Shown: one piece after another, positions 33,402 to 41,851 of the stretch
Layout: each line of letters begins with the position of its first letter
How positions within the stretch are numbered: the first letter of the stretch is position 1
DNA from: Deltaproteobacteria bacterium
GTDB taxonomy: Bacteria; Bdellovibrionota; Bdellovibrionia; Bdellovibrionales; Bdellovibrionaceae
Direction: 5' to 3'
NCBI GenBank assembly: GCA_017302835.1
Contig: JAFLCC010000002.1
Span: forward strand, 124,001 to 188,000
DNA length: 64,000 nucleotides
Position numbers and translations under genes: made by a program
Notes under the pieces: model-generated
The model's database searches: none
What the model saw: the letters and a program-made list of their open reading frames with translations, nothing else
What the model was told of the DNA's origin: nothing

Positions 33402-36356
33402 CTAAAAAATGCTAGCTAGCTGAAAGCTAGTTGATACGCTGGAACTTCCAGAAAAAGCGCCACCAAGTGGATTATATATCCCGATAATTGTTGTTAGCGG
33501 AAGTTGATAAGCAAGATTTAAATCAAAACGAAACTCAAAACCGACATTCCAAAAGCTTTGATTTGTGCTGATGGAATCAAATCTAGATTCTTCTGTTTTG
33601 TAAGCTTTTCCTTCCAAAAAAATCCCATCAGCAATAACAGCGCCATGAAGTCTTCGAAGGTAGAAAGGATCTGTTGAATGTCCTTTGTTAATGTCACGGA
33701 TAGGGAAACGGTATTCAAATTTTGGATTGATGATAGTTTCACCCACAAAGTGACCTGTATTATATCCGCGCATTAAATAGAAGGGAGTGTAGGGATCTTG
33801 TTGTACAGCGATGGAGCTTGTTGATCCTCCAACGATAGGGCTGATTTTGTTAGGTGAATAGAGCAAGTCAAACTTAGCTAACAAAGCGTGATTTTCTGGA
33901 AGATATTTAGAGAAAAATAAATTTGAACCAACTAGAAACTGAGTTTGTTCTCTATAGGAATCCTGGTTAAAAAATTGATTGAGCCCTAAATAAAGACTTG
34001 AGCCTTCTTTCGGGGAAACGAGTGCTAAGGGTTGCGTAAAGTCTTTATAGATATAAAGAAGGCTCAGGCCTTTTCTTAAATACTCTGTAGATGTTGTTTG
34101 TGATGTAATTTCTTTAAAACCCAATTGAAAAATTGAATTTTTATTCAGTGTCCAGATATCAGGTAATGTAAAAATGCTTTTAGTTGTGTAGGTTGCTCGG
34201 TTATTTGTAGTTACAAAATAGGTAGTATTTTGATTATAATTTCCGCCCCAGCCCCAAGTAAAGGAACGATTAACATAGGAACCTTGAACTGAAGTTTTCT
34301 GCGTTGCCGAGTCATAGTTGATGAGAAGATCGTAGGTGTGTCTTTTTAGAGGATCGTATCCACCTGTTTGTGCTTGAAAAAGAAATCTATTGTCGGTGCT
34401 GGAAGTTGTCAAAAATGGAATCCAATACTGTGGCCAAAGATAAGACCAAGGCGAATACTCGCTGACAGTACTTTTTGTTTCGAGTTTTTCATCTACATCT
34501 TTTGATTTTGTCACGTACCTTTTTGCTAACAAGCTAGTTACGGAGGGCAGGTTTTCAGGAGTTTTTACATAGTCATTCGCGCTTAAGAAGTGGACCTGAG
34601 GTCCTTTATTTGTAATTTTAGTTGCGTAAATATCTTTTGTGACGGGATCTAAACTGAAGGATTGGTAAGCAGTGTAAGTGTGAGTAAGGGGTAGTGCTGA
34701 TTTATAAACTGTATCTAAGTTTGAGCTTAAATTAACAGAATAAATATTGCTAATGCCATTTTTAACGGATGTAAAATAAAGAATATTACTTGCTTTGTAG
34801 GCAAATCTAGCTTGGGGAAACTGATTTAAAAAAGGTTTTAGAATGTTTGTTTTTCTATTGAAAAGCCAAAGAGTTTCTTGGCCAGAAGGTTTTCTTAAAG
34901 AAAACAATATTTCTTCCTTTGAAAGAAACAGGGGAGAAGAAATTCTTTCCTGGATATCTGCAGACCATAAAACGCTAACGTGTTTTGTTTTCAGGTTAAG
35001 GAGTCCAAGTTCTGTCTTAAAAGCACCCAATTTGACAAACACAATTTCATTCCCGTCCTCAGAAACAGAGCCTTCTCTAGCACGAAGGGAGTTTGTAATT
35101 TTGTGAGTGGATTTTGCCTTAATATCATAAATATATAAGTCAGAGAAAGTTTCTGTGGGATTTACAGAGTCCACTTTATCAAATAAAATGCGTGTGCTAT
35201 CTGGAAACCAAGAGGCTTTTTGAATGCTTCCTCCGGGGGGGCCATCCATAAGTTCATCATCTGAATCTTGAATGTTTTTATAAATATCATCAACAACCTT
35301 GCTATCTTCTATTTGTGAGGGGTTTAGAATAATAAAGTTACCATTACTATTTTTTTCTAATATCTGTAATCTTCGTTCGTCATCGTTGGAAACTGTTACA
35401 AGGGCCAAATATTTTCCATCGGGGCTTGTAGAGGGAGAAAGTGAGTACTGGGCATTTATTCCAATGGGAACATGGGTAGTCTCAGGAACTTGTTTAATTA
35501 CTTCAATTTGCTTTTGTATCATTTCTTCTAAGACATATAAGGTGTCTTCAAAAAACTTTTCATAATCAGTACCTAATAGTTCCTCAAAGGGAGAATTAAT
35601 AAAAAAGGGTACTCGGCCCGCTTGACGGTCATGCAGAATTTTTATTATTTTAGGACCTTTTTCATGAACGATCTGACTCCAAATTAAACTACCAAAAAAA
35701 TAAGGTCTTTGACCTTCTGGCCACGTAGGTAAGAACTCGTTTATGTCGTAAATTTTGAAATTTTTTAAGCTATCGGTTAAGACAAAAGATCTTAACATCG
35801 CATCTTGATAGGAAGATCTCAGACGTCCTCCTGTTGACAACTGTGTTTCCATTTGGACGGAAATTCCCTCCTTCCACCATCTTGGCAGTAGGGCATTGGG
35901 GGCAATGACCGATCCAAAAATAGGTCGAAGATAGCGAACAAAGCCATTGGCTCCTTCAAAAGTAAGAATGTGAGTGTATTCGTGAAGTAACAATTCATAA
36001 GCCCAGTCACCATAATCAGCCAAACTTTCATTCGAAGTGGGAAGCACAGGGTAGATCATGATGTAGGGATAAGGAATGCGAGTTGCAAAACCGTTAGCAA
36101 TATCTGTTTTATCGTTAATGATTACAGTTGTTTTTTTTGGTTTTTGAGAAAAAAACGGATCAAGAGATTTGTAGGCTTTTTCGAGTTTGCTCGCAACAAA
36201 AGTTCCAACTTCAATTTGGTTTTTATTGGTGATGACGAAGAAATGAGCTGTTTCAAGGGTTAGAAATTCTAAAGAAGGGGGAACTTCTTGAGAATACAAT
36301 TTTTCATTTATCAGGAGACAAAGTGAAAGAAGGAGAAATGCAAAGTTTTTTTTCAT
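33402..36356 (-). CDS. Large surface protein: gluzincin peptidase, beta-propeller and outer-membrane barrel
   Basis: 984 residues with a signal peptide (cut near residue 22). Residues 30-290 look like a peptidase-MA-type metalloprotease: HEYTH at 125-129 and a possible third zinc ligand E163 in WWKEG. Residues about 300-610 hold repeated PD40/TolB-like blades (SPDGKYLALVTVS, FPDSTRILFDKVD, SEDGNEIVFVKLG). The last 300 or so residues alternate polar and aromatic residues, as in a BamA-like surface-antigen barrel, ending in FQLASIF with a terminal Phe. Likely inserted in the outer membrane. It is divergent from the pal operon. Confidence 0.78.
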   Translation of the reverse strand: MKKNFAFLLLSLCLLINEKLYSQEVPPSLEFLTLETAHFFVITNKNQIEVGTFVASKLEKAYKSLDPFFSQKPKKTTVIINDKTDIANGFATRIPYPYIMIYPVLPTSNESLADYGDWAYELLLHEYTHILTFEGANGFVRYLRPIFGSVIAPNALLPRWWKEGISVQMETQLSTGGRLRSSYQDAMLRSFVLTDSLKNFKIYDINEFLPTWPEGQRPYFFGSLIWSQIVHEKGPKIIKILHDRQAGRVPFFINSPFEELLGTDYEKFFEDTLYVLEEMIQKQIEVIKQVPETTHVPIGINAQYSLSPSTSPDGKYLALVTVSNDDERRLQILEKNSNGNFIILNPSQIEDSKVVDDIYKNIQDSDDELMDGPPGGSIQKASWFPDSTRILFDKVDSVNPTETFSDLYIYDIKAKSTHKITNSLRAREGSVSEDGNEIVFVKLGAFKTELGLLNLKTKHVSVLWSADIQERISSPLFLSKEEILFSLRKPSGQETLWLFNRKTNILKPFLNQFPQARFAYKASNILYFTSVKNGISNIYSVNLSSNLDTVYKSALPLTHTYTAYQSFSLDPVTKDIYATKITNKGPQVHFLSANDYVKTPENLPSVTSLLAKRYVTKSKDVDEKLETKSTVSEYSPWSYLWPQYWIPFLTTSSTDNRFLFQAQTGGYDPLKRHTYDLLINYDSATQKTSVQGSYVNRSFTWGWGGNYNQNTTYFVTTNNRATYTTKSIFTLPDIWTLNKNSIFQLGFKEITSQTTSTEYLRKGLSLLYIYKDFTQPLALVSPKEGSSLYLGLNQFFNQDSYREQTQFLVGSNLFFSKYLPENHALLAKFDLLYSPNKISPIVGGSTSSIAVQQDPYTPFYLMRGYNTGHFVGETIINPKFEYRFPIRDINKGHSTDPFYLRRLHGAVIADGIFLEGKAYKTEESRFDSISTNQSFWNVGFEFRFDLNLAYQLPLTTIIGIYNPLGGAFSGSSSVSTSFQLASIF

Positions 36357-36399
36357 AGTCTATAAGGTAATACCTAAAGCGTTGCAACATCAAACAGGT

Positions 36400-36427
36400 T
36401 TGACTTTTAGAAGCTATGCAATAGATT
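36400..36427 (+). promoter_or_regulatory. Putative sigma-70 promoter of the pal operon
   Basis: TTGACT (36400-36405) and TAGATT (36422-36427) are 16 bp apart, matching 5/6 and 4/6 of the -35 and -10 consensus. The pal ATG is at 36466, about 30 bp after the likely start. The site lies in the 109-bp gap between pal and the divergent surface-protein gene. Confidence 0.45.
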
Positions 36428-36465
36428 TAACTAAAAATACAAAACAGAACTATAAGGAGTCCTAA

Positions 36466-37002
36466 ATGAACAGATCCATAAAATTTAATAAATCATTTTT
36501 GTTTTTATTATTGTTATCTACAGCACTATGTTTAACGAATTGTAGAGGCAAGCAGGAAAAGCCTGAAGAAGCTTTACCGACAACTCCAACAACAGAACAG
36601 GATAAGTCTGCTATTGATTCGACTCCGATGTCTTTTGATGCTGCTGGATCTGATAGCGGTAAGATTGAGGGATTGAAAACAGTTAATTTTGAATTTGATA
36701 AGGCATCCTTAACGGCAGCTTCAAAAAAATTAATTCAAGAAAACGTCGAATGGATGAAGCGAAACCCCAAGACAAAGGTCCAAATTGAAGGTCATTGTGA
36801 CAGCAGAGGTTCTATTGAATACAATGTGGCTCTTGGCGAAAGAAGGGCTAACTCAGTTAAAGATTACATGATTAGTTTAGGAGTATCAGCTTCTAGATTG
36901 GCAACCATCAGTTATGGAGAAGAAAAGCCTCTTGTTTCTGGTGATAGTGAATCAAACTGGGCGAAGAACAGAAGAGCTAACTTTGTTCCTTCTGCGAATT
37001 AA
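36466..37002 (+). CDS. pal: Peptidoglycan-associated lipoprotein (OmpA-like)
   Basis: 178 residues. The signal peptide ends in a lipobox (LTNC, about C26). A Thr/Pro-rich linker leads to an OmpA_C domain: VNFEFDKASLTAASKKL, VQIEGHCDSRGSIEYNVALGERRANSVKDYM and ISYGEEKP are near-perfect Pal motifs, with the Asp and Arg that bind diaminopimelate. Pal anchors the outer membrane to peptidoglycan and works with TolB. An AAGGAG box is 7 bases before the ATG. It starts a pal-DUF4398-cpoB operon; tolQRAB are not in the window. Confidence 0.93.
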   Translation: MNRSIKFNKSFLFLLLLSTALCLTNCRGKQEKPEEALPTTPTTEQDKSAIDSTPMSFDAAGSDSGKIEGLKTVNFEFDKASLTAASKKLIQENVEWMKRNPKTKVQIEGHCDSRGSIEYNVALGERRANSVKDYMISLGVSASRLATISYGEEKPLVSGDSESNWAKNRRANFVPSAN

Positions 37003-37018
37003 TTTAGGAAGTCCTTAG

Positions 37019-37360
37019 ATGAAAATAAAACTAAACAGCCGCATGTTAGATATTTTGTTCTTTTGCGGCTGTTTTTTTTTCTTGATCTTCATTCTTAATT
37101 CTTGTCAAACAACTCGAGAACCAGTTGAAGAATGGTCTTTGGCTAGATCTGCTATAGAAGCCGCTAAAGCCGTACAGGCTGCAAAGTATTCTCCTGGGTT
37201 CTGGCATCAAGCTGAAGACGCTTACAGAAAAGCTAGGGTTTTAATGAAGGAAGAAAGTTATTCAGAAGCCAGAGAAGAATTTAGTATAGCACGAAAAGCT
37301 GCAGAAAAAGCAGAAAACTCTGCAAGGATCAAGCGTCAACAAAGTGGAGAGGTGTTATGA
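37019..37360 (+). CDS. DUF4398-type helical lipoprotein
   Basis: 113 residues. A hydrophobic signal ends in ILNSCQTT (lipidated Cys about 29). The mature part is two long helices rich in Ala, Glu and Arg (LARSAIEAAKAVQAAKYSPGFWHQAEDAYRKARVLMKEESYSEAREEF), the pattern of the DUF4398 family often found beside Pal/OmpA genes. It begins 16 bp after pal and its last codons overlap cpoB (ATGA). Periplasmic face of a membrane; exact role unknown. Confidence 0.78.
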   Translation: MKIKLNSRMLDILFFCGCFFFLIFILNSCQTTREPVEEWSLARSAIEAAKAVQAAKYSPGFWHQAEDAYRKARVLMKEESYSEAREEFSIARKAAEKAENSARIKRQQSGEVL

Positions 37361-38016
37361 AAATAATTTTCAACAGTTTTTTGATTTTAAATACTTTGAT
37401 TTTTGTGGGATGTTTGAAAACCAGAAATGAAGTCAAAGACTCCGAGCAGAAGCAGGTAATGCAACAGCAGGTGGTTACCTTGCAAAAAACCAATGCAGAT
37501 AATAGCAGTCGTTTTGTCGAACTAGACGAACAGATTAGAGAGCTTTCAGGAAAAGTGGATACTTTTGAAAATAAATTATCAAAAGTAAATCCAGAACACG
37601 AAAGTACAATTAAAAATTTAGCTGAAATGCAAATTGAATCAAACAAAAAACTAACTCTCCTTCAGGAGGAAATTGCAAAACAGGAAACTCAGATACAAAG
37701 CTTAACCGCTGAGCTGCAGAATCTAAAAGCAGCCAATCAATCAGTGCCTGCGGACAAAAGGAATCCTTTTCAAATTGCCGAAGATTATTTTAAGCAAAAC
37801 GAATGGAAGAAAGCTATTATTCAATACCAGAAGTACCGTGATGATAATCCAAAAGGTAAGCAGTTCCCAGAAAGCACTTATAAGATGGCAGTTTCCTTTC
37901 AACTTCTTAATATGAAAGAGGAAGCAAGGGCTTTTTATGATGAAGTCATATCTAAGTTTCCAAATTCTCCAGAAGCAAAAAAAGCAAAACTTAAATTAAA
38001 AGGTTTTAAGAAGTAA
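37357..38016 (+). CDS. cpoB: CpoB/YbgF-like TPR lipoprotein
   Basis: 219 residues. Lipobox VGCL near residue 19. Residues 30-125 are a coiled coil (ELDEQIRELSGKVDTFENKL, LQEEIAKQETQIQSLTAELQNL) and residues 135-215 are TPR repeats (FQIAEDYFKQNEWKKAIIQYQKYRDDNPKGKQFPE, MAVSFQLLNMKEEARAFYDEV). This is the YbgF/CpoB layout, which coordinates peptidoglycan synthesis with Tol-Pal constriction. It overlaps the DUF4398 gene by 4 bp. Unlike E. coli CpoB it appears to be lipidated. Confidence 0.85.
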   Translation: MKIIFNSFLILNTLIFVGCLKTRNEVKDSEQKQVMQQQVVTLQKTNADNSSRFVELDEQIRELSGKVDTFENKLSKVNPEHESTIKNLAEMQIESNKKLTLLQEEIAKQETQIQSLTAELQNLKAANQSVPADKRNPFQIAEDYFKQNEWKKAIIQYQKYRDDNPKGKQFPESTYKMAVSFQLLNMKEEARAFYDEVISKFPNSPEAKKAKLKLKGFKK

Positions 38017-38501
38017 AACAACTTAGGGCTTGCAACAAAAAACTACCGATACCTAGAAGTAGATTAACCTCTGCAAAAGCTTTAAACTTCGAGGCCGTAG
38101 GTTTTTGTTCTAAATTTTCATATGTTTCTGAAATAAATAATTGTTTGCTAGAAATAAAGGATAAGTACTATCAATCAAGCTTAATTGCTGTTTGTAATAA
38201 AATGATCTACAGCACAGATCGTATGCAATGTCTAAAGCTAGTTGCAAATAAATCTGCAAACGAAAATGCTATTGCTGTTTGTGGTCAAAGGCCTTATTCA
38301 AGCCAAATTATTTCCTGCATTCAAGATATAGTTACTAACTATGTTCCACCCCCAGAGCCACCGCCAACTGAGTCATGCAAAAAGGATTTTGTAATGACAG
38401 AATTTGATACGGCTTTTAAGGATCTAAGTGAAAATAAAATAATGTCTTCCTATCAAAGACTATTGAATTTGAAAATGTACCTATATCAATGTTTAAAGTA
38501 G
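38010..38501 (+). pseudogene. Start-less cysteine-repeat reading frame (truncated gene)
   Basis: The frame is open from 38010 (just after TAA 38007-38009, inside the end of cpoB) to a TAG at 38499-38501, but the first usable start is a TTG at 38145 with no binding site. The upstream part is coding-like: it continues a repeat of about 25-30 residues with two cysteines per unit (AVGFCSKF...NNCLLEI, IAVCNKM...MQCLKLV, IAVCGQR...ISCIQDI). Three units can be seen, the first lying mostly before the TTG. A Pro-rich linker (PPPEPPP) and a short helical tail follow. The likely cause is loss of the original 5' end with its signal peptide. Confidence 0.5.
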
Positions 38502-38520
38502 TTTGATTTAAAAAAACCAT

Positions 38521-38665
38521 AAATAGTGAAACGAGAGGTTCATTAAAGGCATAGTATATGGCCTCTTCACGTCTGAAAATATTCAAATTCCACGGAGTTA
38601 TCAGAACTAACTGGTGGCCCCCTCGCGGGTGACGGAGTTGGTGTCAACTTCAAAAGGTTAAGATA
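38521..38665. other. Structured, GC-richer intergenic segment (possible ncRNA or leader)
   Basis: In the 303-bp gap 38502-38804, several stems can be drawn: GTGAA/GAGG pairs with CCTCTTCAC (38526-38570), CCAC..AGTT with AACT..GTGG near 38590-38615, CCC/GGG around TCG near 38615-38627, and AGTTG/CAACT with a GTGT loop near 38637-38653. The local G+C is higher than its surroundings. A 24-codon ATG frame at 38558 has no binding site. No known RNA family recognised. The rest of the gap holds only the sigma-54 promoter. Confidence 0.3.
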
Positions 38666-38765
38666 CAATTTTTTGTTACTCACTCTTCTTTTTAGTTAAA
38701 TGAATTCGCTATCTCCAATTGAATTGCTTTGAGATCTCAATCTGATACATTGATTAGCTATTTGG

Positions 38766-38781
38766 TGGCACCCTTGCTGCA
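38766..38781 (+). promoter_or_regulatory. Sigma-54 (RpoN) type promoter
   Basis: TGGCAC-N5-CTGCA with the GG and GC pairs exactly 12 bp apart, which is the invariant spacing of -24/-12 promoters (consensus TGGCAC-N5-TTGCA). The predicted start lies near 38792, leaving a very short leader with an AGAGGG ribosome site before the ATG at 38805. Sigma-54 promoters need an enhancer-binding activator; the structured segment upstream is a possible place for its site. Confidence 0.6.
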
Positions 38782-38804
38782 CTCTTTTGGAATAAGAGGG
38801 TTTT

Positions 38805-39878
38805 ATGGGTTTTAAGGAACACAAATTTGAACTGATGTTTGGAGCGGGATTGTCGCTTTTTTTCGTTAGTTTATTTTTGAATATACTTAGCTGGTCGCCA
38901 AAGAAAGTAGGATTTTTCAAGGATGTCTCTTTTGAAATGATTAGACCTATTTCTGAATTTAGAAACGAATACTCATTAAAAGATAGAGAGCTTGATAAGC
39001 AGTTTATAAATCCTTTCGTTAAAAAGAATTTAAATAAAGAAAGTCATCCTAAAACGACTCAAGCTAAGTTAGTTCCTATTAAAAAGAAACAAGCTAACGG
39101 GGCAGAAAAAAAATCACAAAATAAAAATATAAATAATAGTAGAAATAAGTTGGCATTGAGATTCATACCGAAAGATCAACAGCAGGGGCTCTCTCCTGGC
39201 GATTTAGACTATGCAAACAATGTGTATAATCCAGAACAAAATATTCTAATAAATGAAACTCCGATGGCTAAGAAAAAAATACAAAATAAAGAAGACGATG
39301 AGAAAATCAAGAAGACAGCTTCTGATTTTATGGATTTATCAAGTAACCCAAACACTGAAAAAATGAATGAATTGATATTGGCATATAAAAAAGGAGAAAT
39401 TTCAACCCAAGATTTTTATCATGTGGTAAACTCCATGGTGCAATCCTCTAATCCAAATGCACAATCTTTGGGTGTTTATTTGTGTTATCATTTTCCAAGT
39501 TTGCAATCTTTTTCAATCGTAACGTTAAATCTAGATAAGTTTAATGATCAGGTAAAAAGTTATGCGGACGAGTTTTTGTTTAGTTTTAATAATCAAGCTA
39601 AGCTTCAGTATCTTGGTCAGGCACTACAAAGTAGCGATATAAAAATAGTGATGAAAGCGGGCGAGATTATCATTTTAGGATTGCAAAAAATTAAAAATGG
39701 TCAAAGTATAAATTATGCAGGTAGAGATGGGCGTGGAAATAATGACATTGATTCAACGAAATTTTTTGAATTTCTTCTTCCTATTGCTGAGAATCTTAAA
39801 AAGAGTGGCAATGCAAGTGTGGCGAGCATTGGAGATTCTATTTCTCAAGAAATGGGACCATCTAATTCTATTAAATAA
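38805..39878 (+). CDS. Single-helix membrane protein of unknown function under sigma-54 promoter
   Basis: 357 residues. A cytoplasmic N-terminus (GFKEHKFELMF) and one membrane helix (about 10-30) precede a long basic, Asn/Lys-rich low-complexity linker (about 60-130). A helical C-terminal domain follows (about 160-350, with SDFMDLSSNPNTEKMNELIL and AKLQYLGQALQSSDIKIVMKAGEIIILGLQ), resembling HEAT-like repeats. No named family. AGAGGG precedes the ATG. The following outer-membrane-like gene begins 13 bp after its stop, so the two form a unit. Confidence 0.65.
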   Translation: MGFKEHKFELMFGAGLSLFFVSLFLNILSWSPKKVGFFKDVSFEMIRPISEFRNEYSLKDRELDKQFINPFVKKNLNKESHPKTTQAKLVPIKKKQANGAEKKSQNKNINNSRNKLALRFIPKDQQQGLSPGDLDYANNVYNPEQNILINETPMAKKKIQNKEDDEKIKKTASDFMDLSSNPNTEKMNELILAYKKGEISTQDFYHVVNSMVQSSNPNAQSLGVYLCYHFPSLQSFSIVTLNLDKFNDQVKSYADEFLFSFNNQAKLQYLGQALQSSDIKIVMKAGEIIILGLQKIKNGQSINYAGRDGRGNNDIDSTKFFEFLLPIAENLKKSGNASVASIGDSISQEMGPSNSIK

Positions 39879-39891
39879 TATTAATTATAAT

Positions 39892-40605
39892 TTGTTTTTC
39901 TTGTTTTTTTTTCTTAGCATTAATTTATTTGCCGCAATAAAAATTCCTAACGGGTTAGATCAAGGTTCCAGAAATCAATTTTTAAAACAACTAGGTTTTT
40001 CAAGTGGCTTTAAATACTTGTCTCAAGGATATATTCTTGGTGGTTCTGACGGGTTAGAGCTGTCAACAAGCTTAGAAACAGTTCCCTTTAGTAGGACAAA
40101 TTATTTAAGCCAATCACCCATTGATGAAACGGATAGAATTTTACAGAATATAATTATTGGAAAGGGTTTATTTCAAAATGTCGATTTCTTTTTCTCTTTC
40201 AGTCCATTTATATTTCAGAACCAAATTTCATCCTATGGAGTTGCTTTAAAGTATATTATATATCAGGACACAACAAATGCTTTTGATATGGGATTATTTT
40301 TTCATGGAAATGGACTGAATATTTCTAATTTAGTAGGCATGCAGACATCGGGTTTAGATCTGGTGTCTTCTTATTATTCAGGTTATTGGTCTTATTATCT
40401 GGCGTTTGGTATGATAAGAACTATCGGTAGTTTTGTTGGTGGTATTAATGGTGTCACTTCTGATTCTGAATCAGCAGTTGAAGACTTATTTTATTTTAGA
40501 ATTTACTCCGGAGTGTCCTATAATTTTGGTAAATATTTTTTATCACTTCAAATAGATCGAGCCTATAACGAAGTGTTTTCTGCTAAAGTTGGCACAAGAT
40601 TTTAG
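39892..40605 (+). CDS. Outer-membrane beta-barrel-like protein
   Basis: About 237 residues if translation starts at the TTG 39892, which gives a clean signal peptide (FFLFFFLSINLFAA). The same frame is open further upstream inside the previous gene, but that part reads as an overlap artefact. The mature chain has alternating aromatic and polar residues (VDFFFSFSPFIFQNQISSYGVALKYIIY, YSGYWSYYLAFGMIRT) and ends in VGTRF, a typical barrel with terminal Phe. No ribosome site is visible, so it is probably coupled to the gene before it. Confidence 0.6.
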   Translation: MFFLFFFLSINLFAAIKIPNGLDQGSRNQFLKQLGFSSGFKYLSQGYILGGSDGLELSTSLETVPFSRTNYLSQSPIDETDRILQNIIIGKGLFQNVDFFFSFSPFIFQNQISSYGVALKYIIYQDTTNAFDMGLFFHGNGLNISNLVGMQTSGLDLVSSYYSGYWSYYLAFGMIRTIGSFVGGINGVTSDSESAVEDLFYFRIYSGVSYNFGKYFLSLQIDRAYNEVFSAKVGTRF

Positions 40606-40632
40606 TAGCGCAGGTTCGTGGTAGAAAACACT

Positions 40633-41100
40633 TCATTTTTGAGAGCTTTTTTCAACCAATCGAGTTGTTGATTTCCCTTCAATAAACTGAAGTGAAAGAA
40701 CTTTGCCACCATAGGATTGTACAAATGCTCCGCCGACTATTTGATCGACAGTCCAATCGCCACCTTTAACAAGTATATCTGGCTTAATTGATTGAATCAG
40801 AAGTTCTGGTGTCGATTCATTAAAGATAATAGTGGCGTCCACAGAGGCGAGAGAGGCAAGGATTTCAGCTCTATCAAGTTCTGTTTGAATAGGGCGACTT
40901 GGTCCTTTAAGTTGCTTAACAGAGGAGTCAGAGTTAATACCGACAACGAGAAATTCTCCAAGCGAACGTGCTTCTTTTAAGTAACGAACATGGCCGATAT
41001 GGAGCAGATCAAAACAACCGTTGGTGAAAACAATTTTCTTTTTTCCACGAATGGGTTCTAACAATTTTAATAATTCAGAGGAAAGATAGACGGCTCCCAT
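40633..41100 (-). CDS. rfaE2: D-glycero-beta-D-manno-heptose 1-phosphate adenylyltransferase-type nucleotidyltransferase
   Basis: 155 residues, the length of the stand-alone C-terminal half of HldE. VFTNGCFDLLHIGHVRYLKEA contains the HxGH nucleotidyltransferase motif, VGINSDSSVKQLKGPSRPI and ILVKGGDWTVDQIVGG follow, and GKSTTRLVEK is the C-terminal signature. It makes ADP-heptose precursor for lipopolysaccharide core. The kinase half (HldE-N) is not beside it. It is the last gene of the minus-strand run that starts near 45.9 kb. Confidence 0.9.
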   Translation of the reverse strand: MGAVYLSSELLKLLEPIRGKKKIVFTNGCFDLLHIGHVRYLKEARSLGEFLVVGINSDSSVKQLKGPSRPIQTELDRAEILASLASVDATIIFNESTPELLIQSIKPDILVKGGDWTVDQIVGGAFVQSYGGKVLSLQFIEGKSTTRLVEKSSQK

Positions 41101-41106
41101 AGTCTT

Positions 41107-41850
41107 TTATGTTTTTTTAACCAGGTGTAATCCAATTAAATCTCCAGCTAAGTCTTTGTTTAATAGCCATGACAGTAGGGGCAAAAAAATAATTCCTGAA
41201 AAAATAATAAGGATGCTTCTTAAAACTATTTTAAAAGTATACCATCCAATTTCATTTTCTTGAGTTGGCGCCATTTTTTGATCATAGGCCCATTCGCCAG
41301 GGGTCGCACCTAGAAAGGCTCTATAGCAAGTGTAATAGATAAACCCAACCGAAAGGAAAAGGCAAAATGTAGAAATATAGATTAGCCCTTGTTCATCAGG
41401 ATTTTTTAAATTTGCAAATAAATCCACTTTAGTAATAGAGAGCAAGAGAACCAAGCATAGTAAAGAGGAGGCTACAACCAACATCAGATCCAGAAAGATG
41501 GCAGAAAGAATCACATTAGATTTCTTATATTCCACTTTAGTCTGTTTGAGTGATTTTTGGTGGGATGTTTTTATTTCTATATTAGCTTTTTTGGTATTTT
41601 CAATAGTTCGTAAAATTTCATCAACAACATCATTTGACTTATTTTTTGAAGGAATCAAATCTTTTTCAAAAAGATAGGGGGAATTATTTTTAGGTAAGGG
41701 AGTTGAAAAAAGTTTATGACTATCAATATCAGATGATTCTGTTTTTTTGGGCATATTTGAAATAAGTTTTTTAGGATCCCGATGAAACCCCAAACCTTCA
41801 GTAATTGGTTTAAATTCAAATTCCTCAAATGGATCGGTATTTTTATTCAT
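41107..41850 (-). CDS. RDD-family membrane protein
   Basis: 247 residues. A polar N-terminal region of about 120 residues precedes an RDD domain with three membrane helices: LDLMLVVASSLLCLVLLL, IYISTFCLFLSVGFIYYTCYRAFLGATPGEWAYDQKM (the helix-2 signature with GxTPGE), and VLRSILIIFSGIIFLPLLSWLL. The family's role is unclear; some members affect transport. It is only 1 bp from rsmE and 6 bp from rfaE2, so it belongs to the same operon. Confidence 0.82.
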   Translation of the reverse strand: MNKNTDPFEEFEFKPITEGLGFHRDPKKLISNMPKKTESSDIDSHKLFSTPLPKNNSPYLFEKDLIPSKNKSNDVVDEILRTIENTKKANIEIKTSHQKSLKQTKVEYKKSNVILSAIFLDLMLVVASSLLCLVLLLSITKVDLFANLKNPDEQGLIYISTFCLFLSVGFIYYTCYRAFLGATPGEWAYDQKMAPTQENEIGWYTFKIVLRSILIIFSGIIFLPLLSWLLNKDLAGDLIGLHLVKKT

Positions 41851-41851
41851 T

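Noticed and set aside
38558-38632. 24-codon ATG frame in the structured gap
   Set aside because: No ribosome binding site, and its end falls inside the stem-rich segment; a chance frame is more likely.
39715-39891. Long N-terminal extension of the barrel protein inside the preceding gene
   Set aside because: The region reads as a shifted copy of the upstream gene and lacks a signal peptide; the TTG at 39892 gives a clean one.
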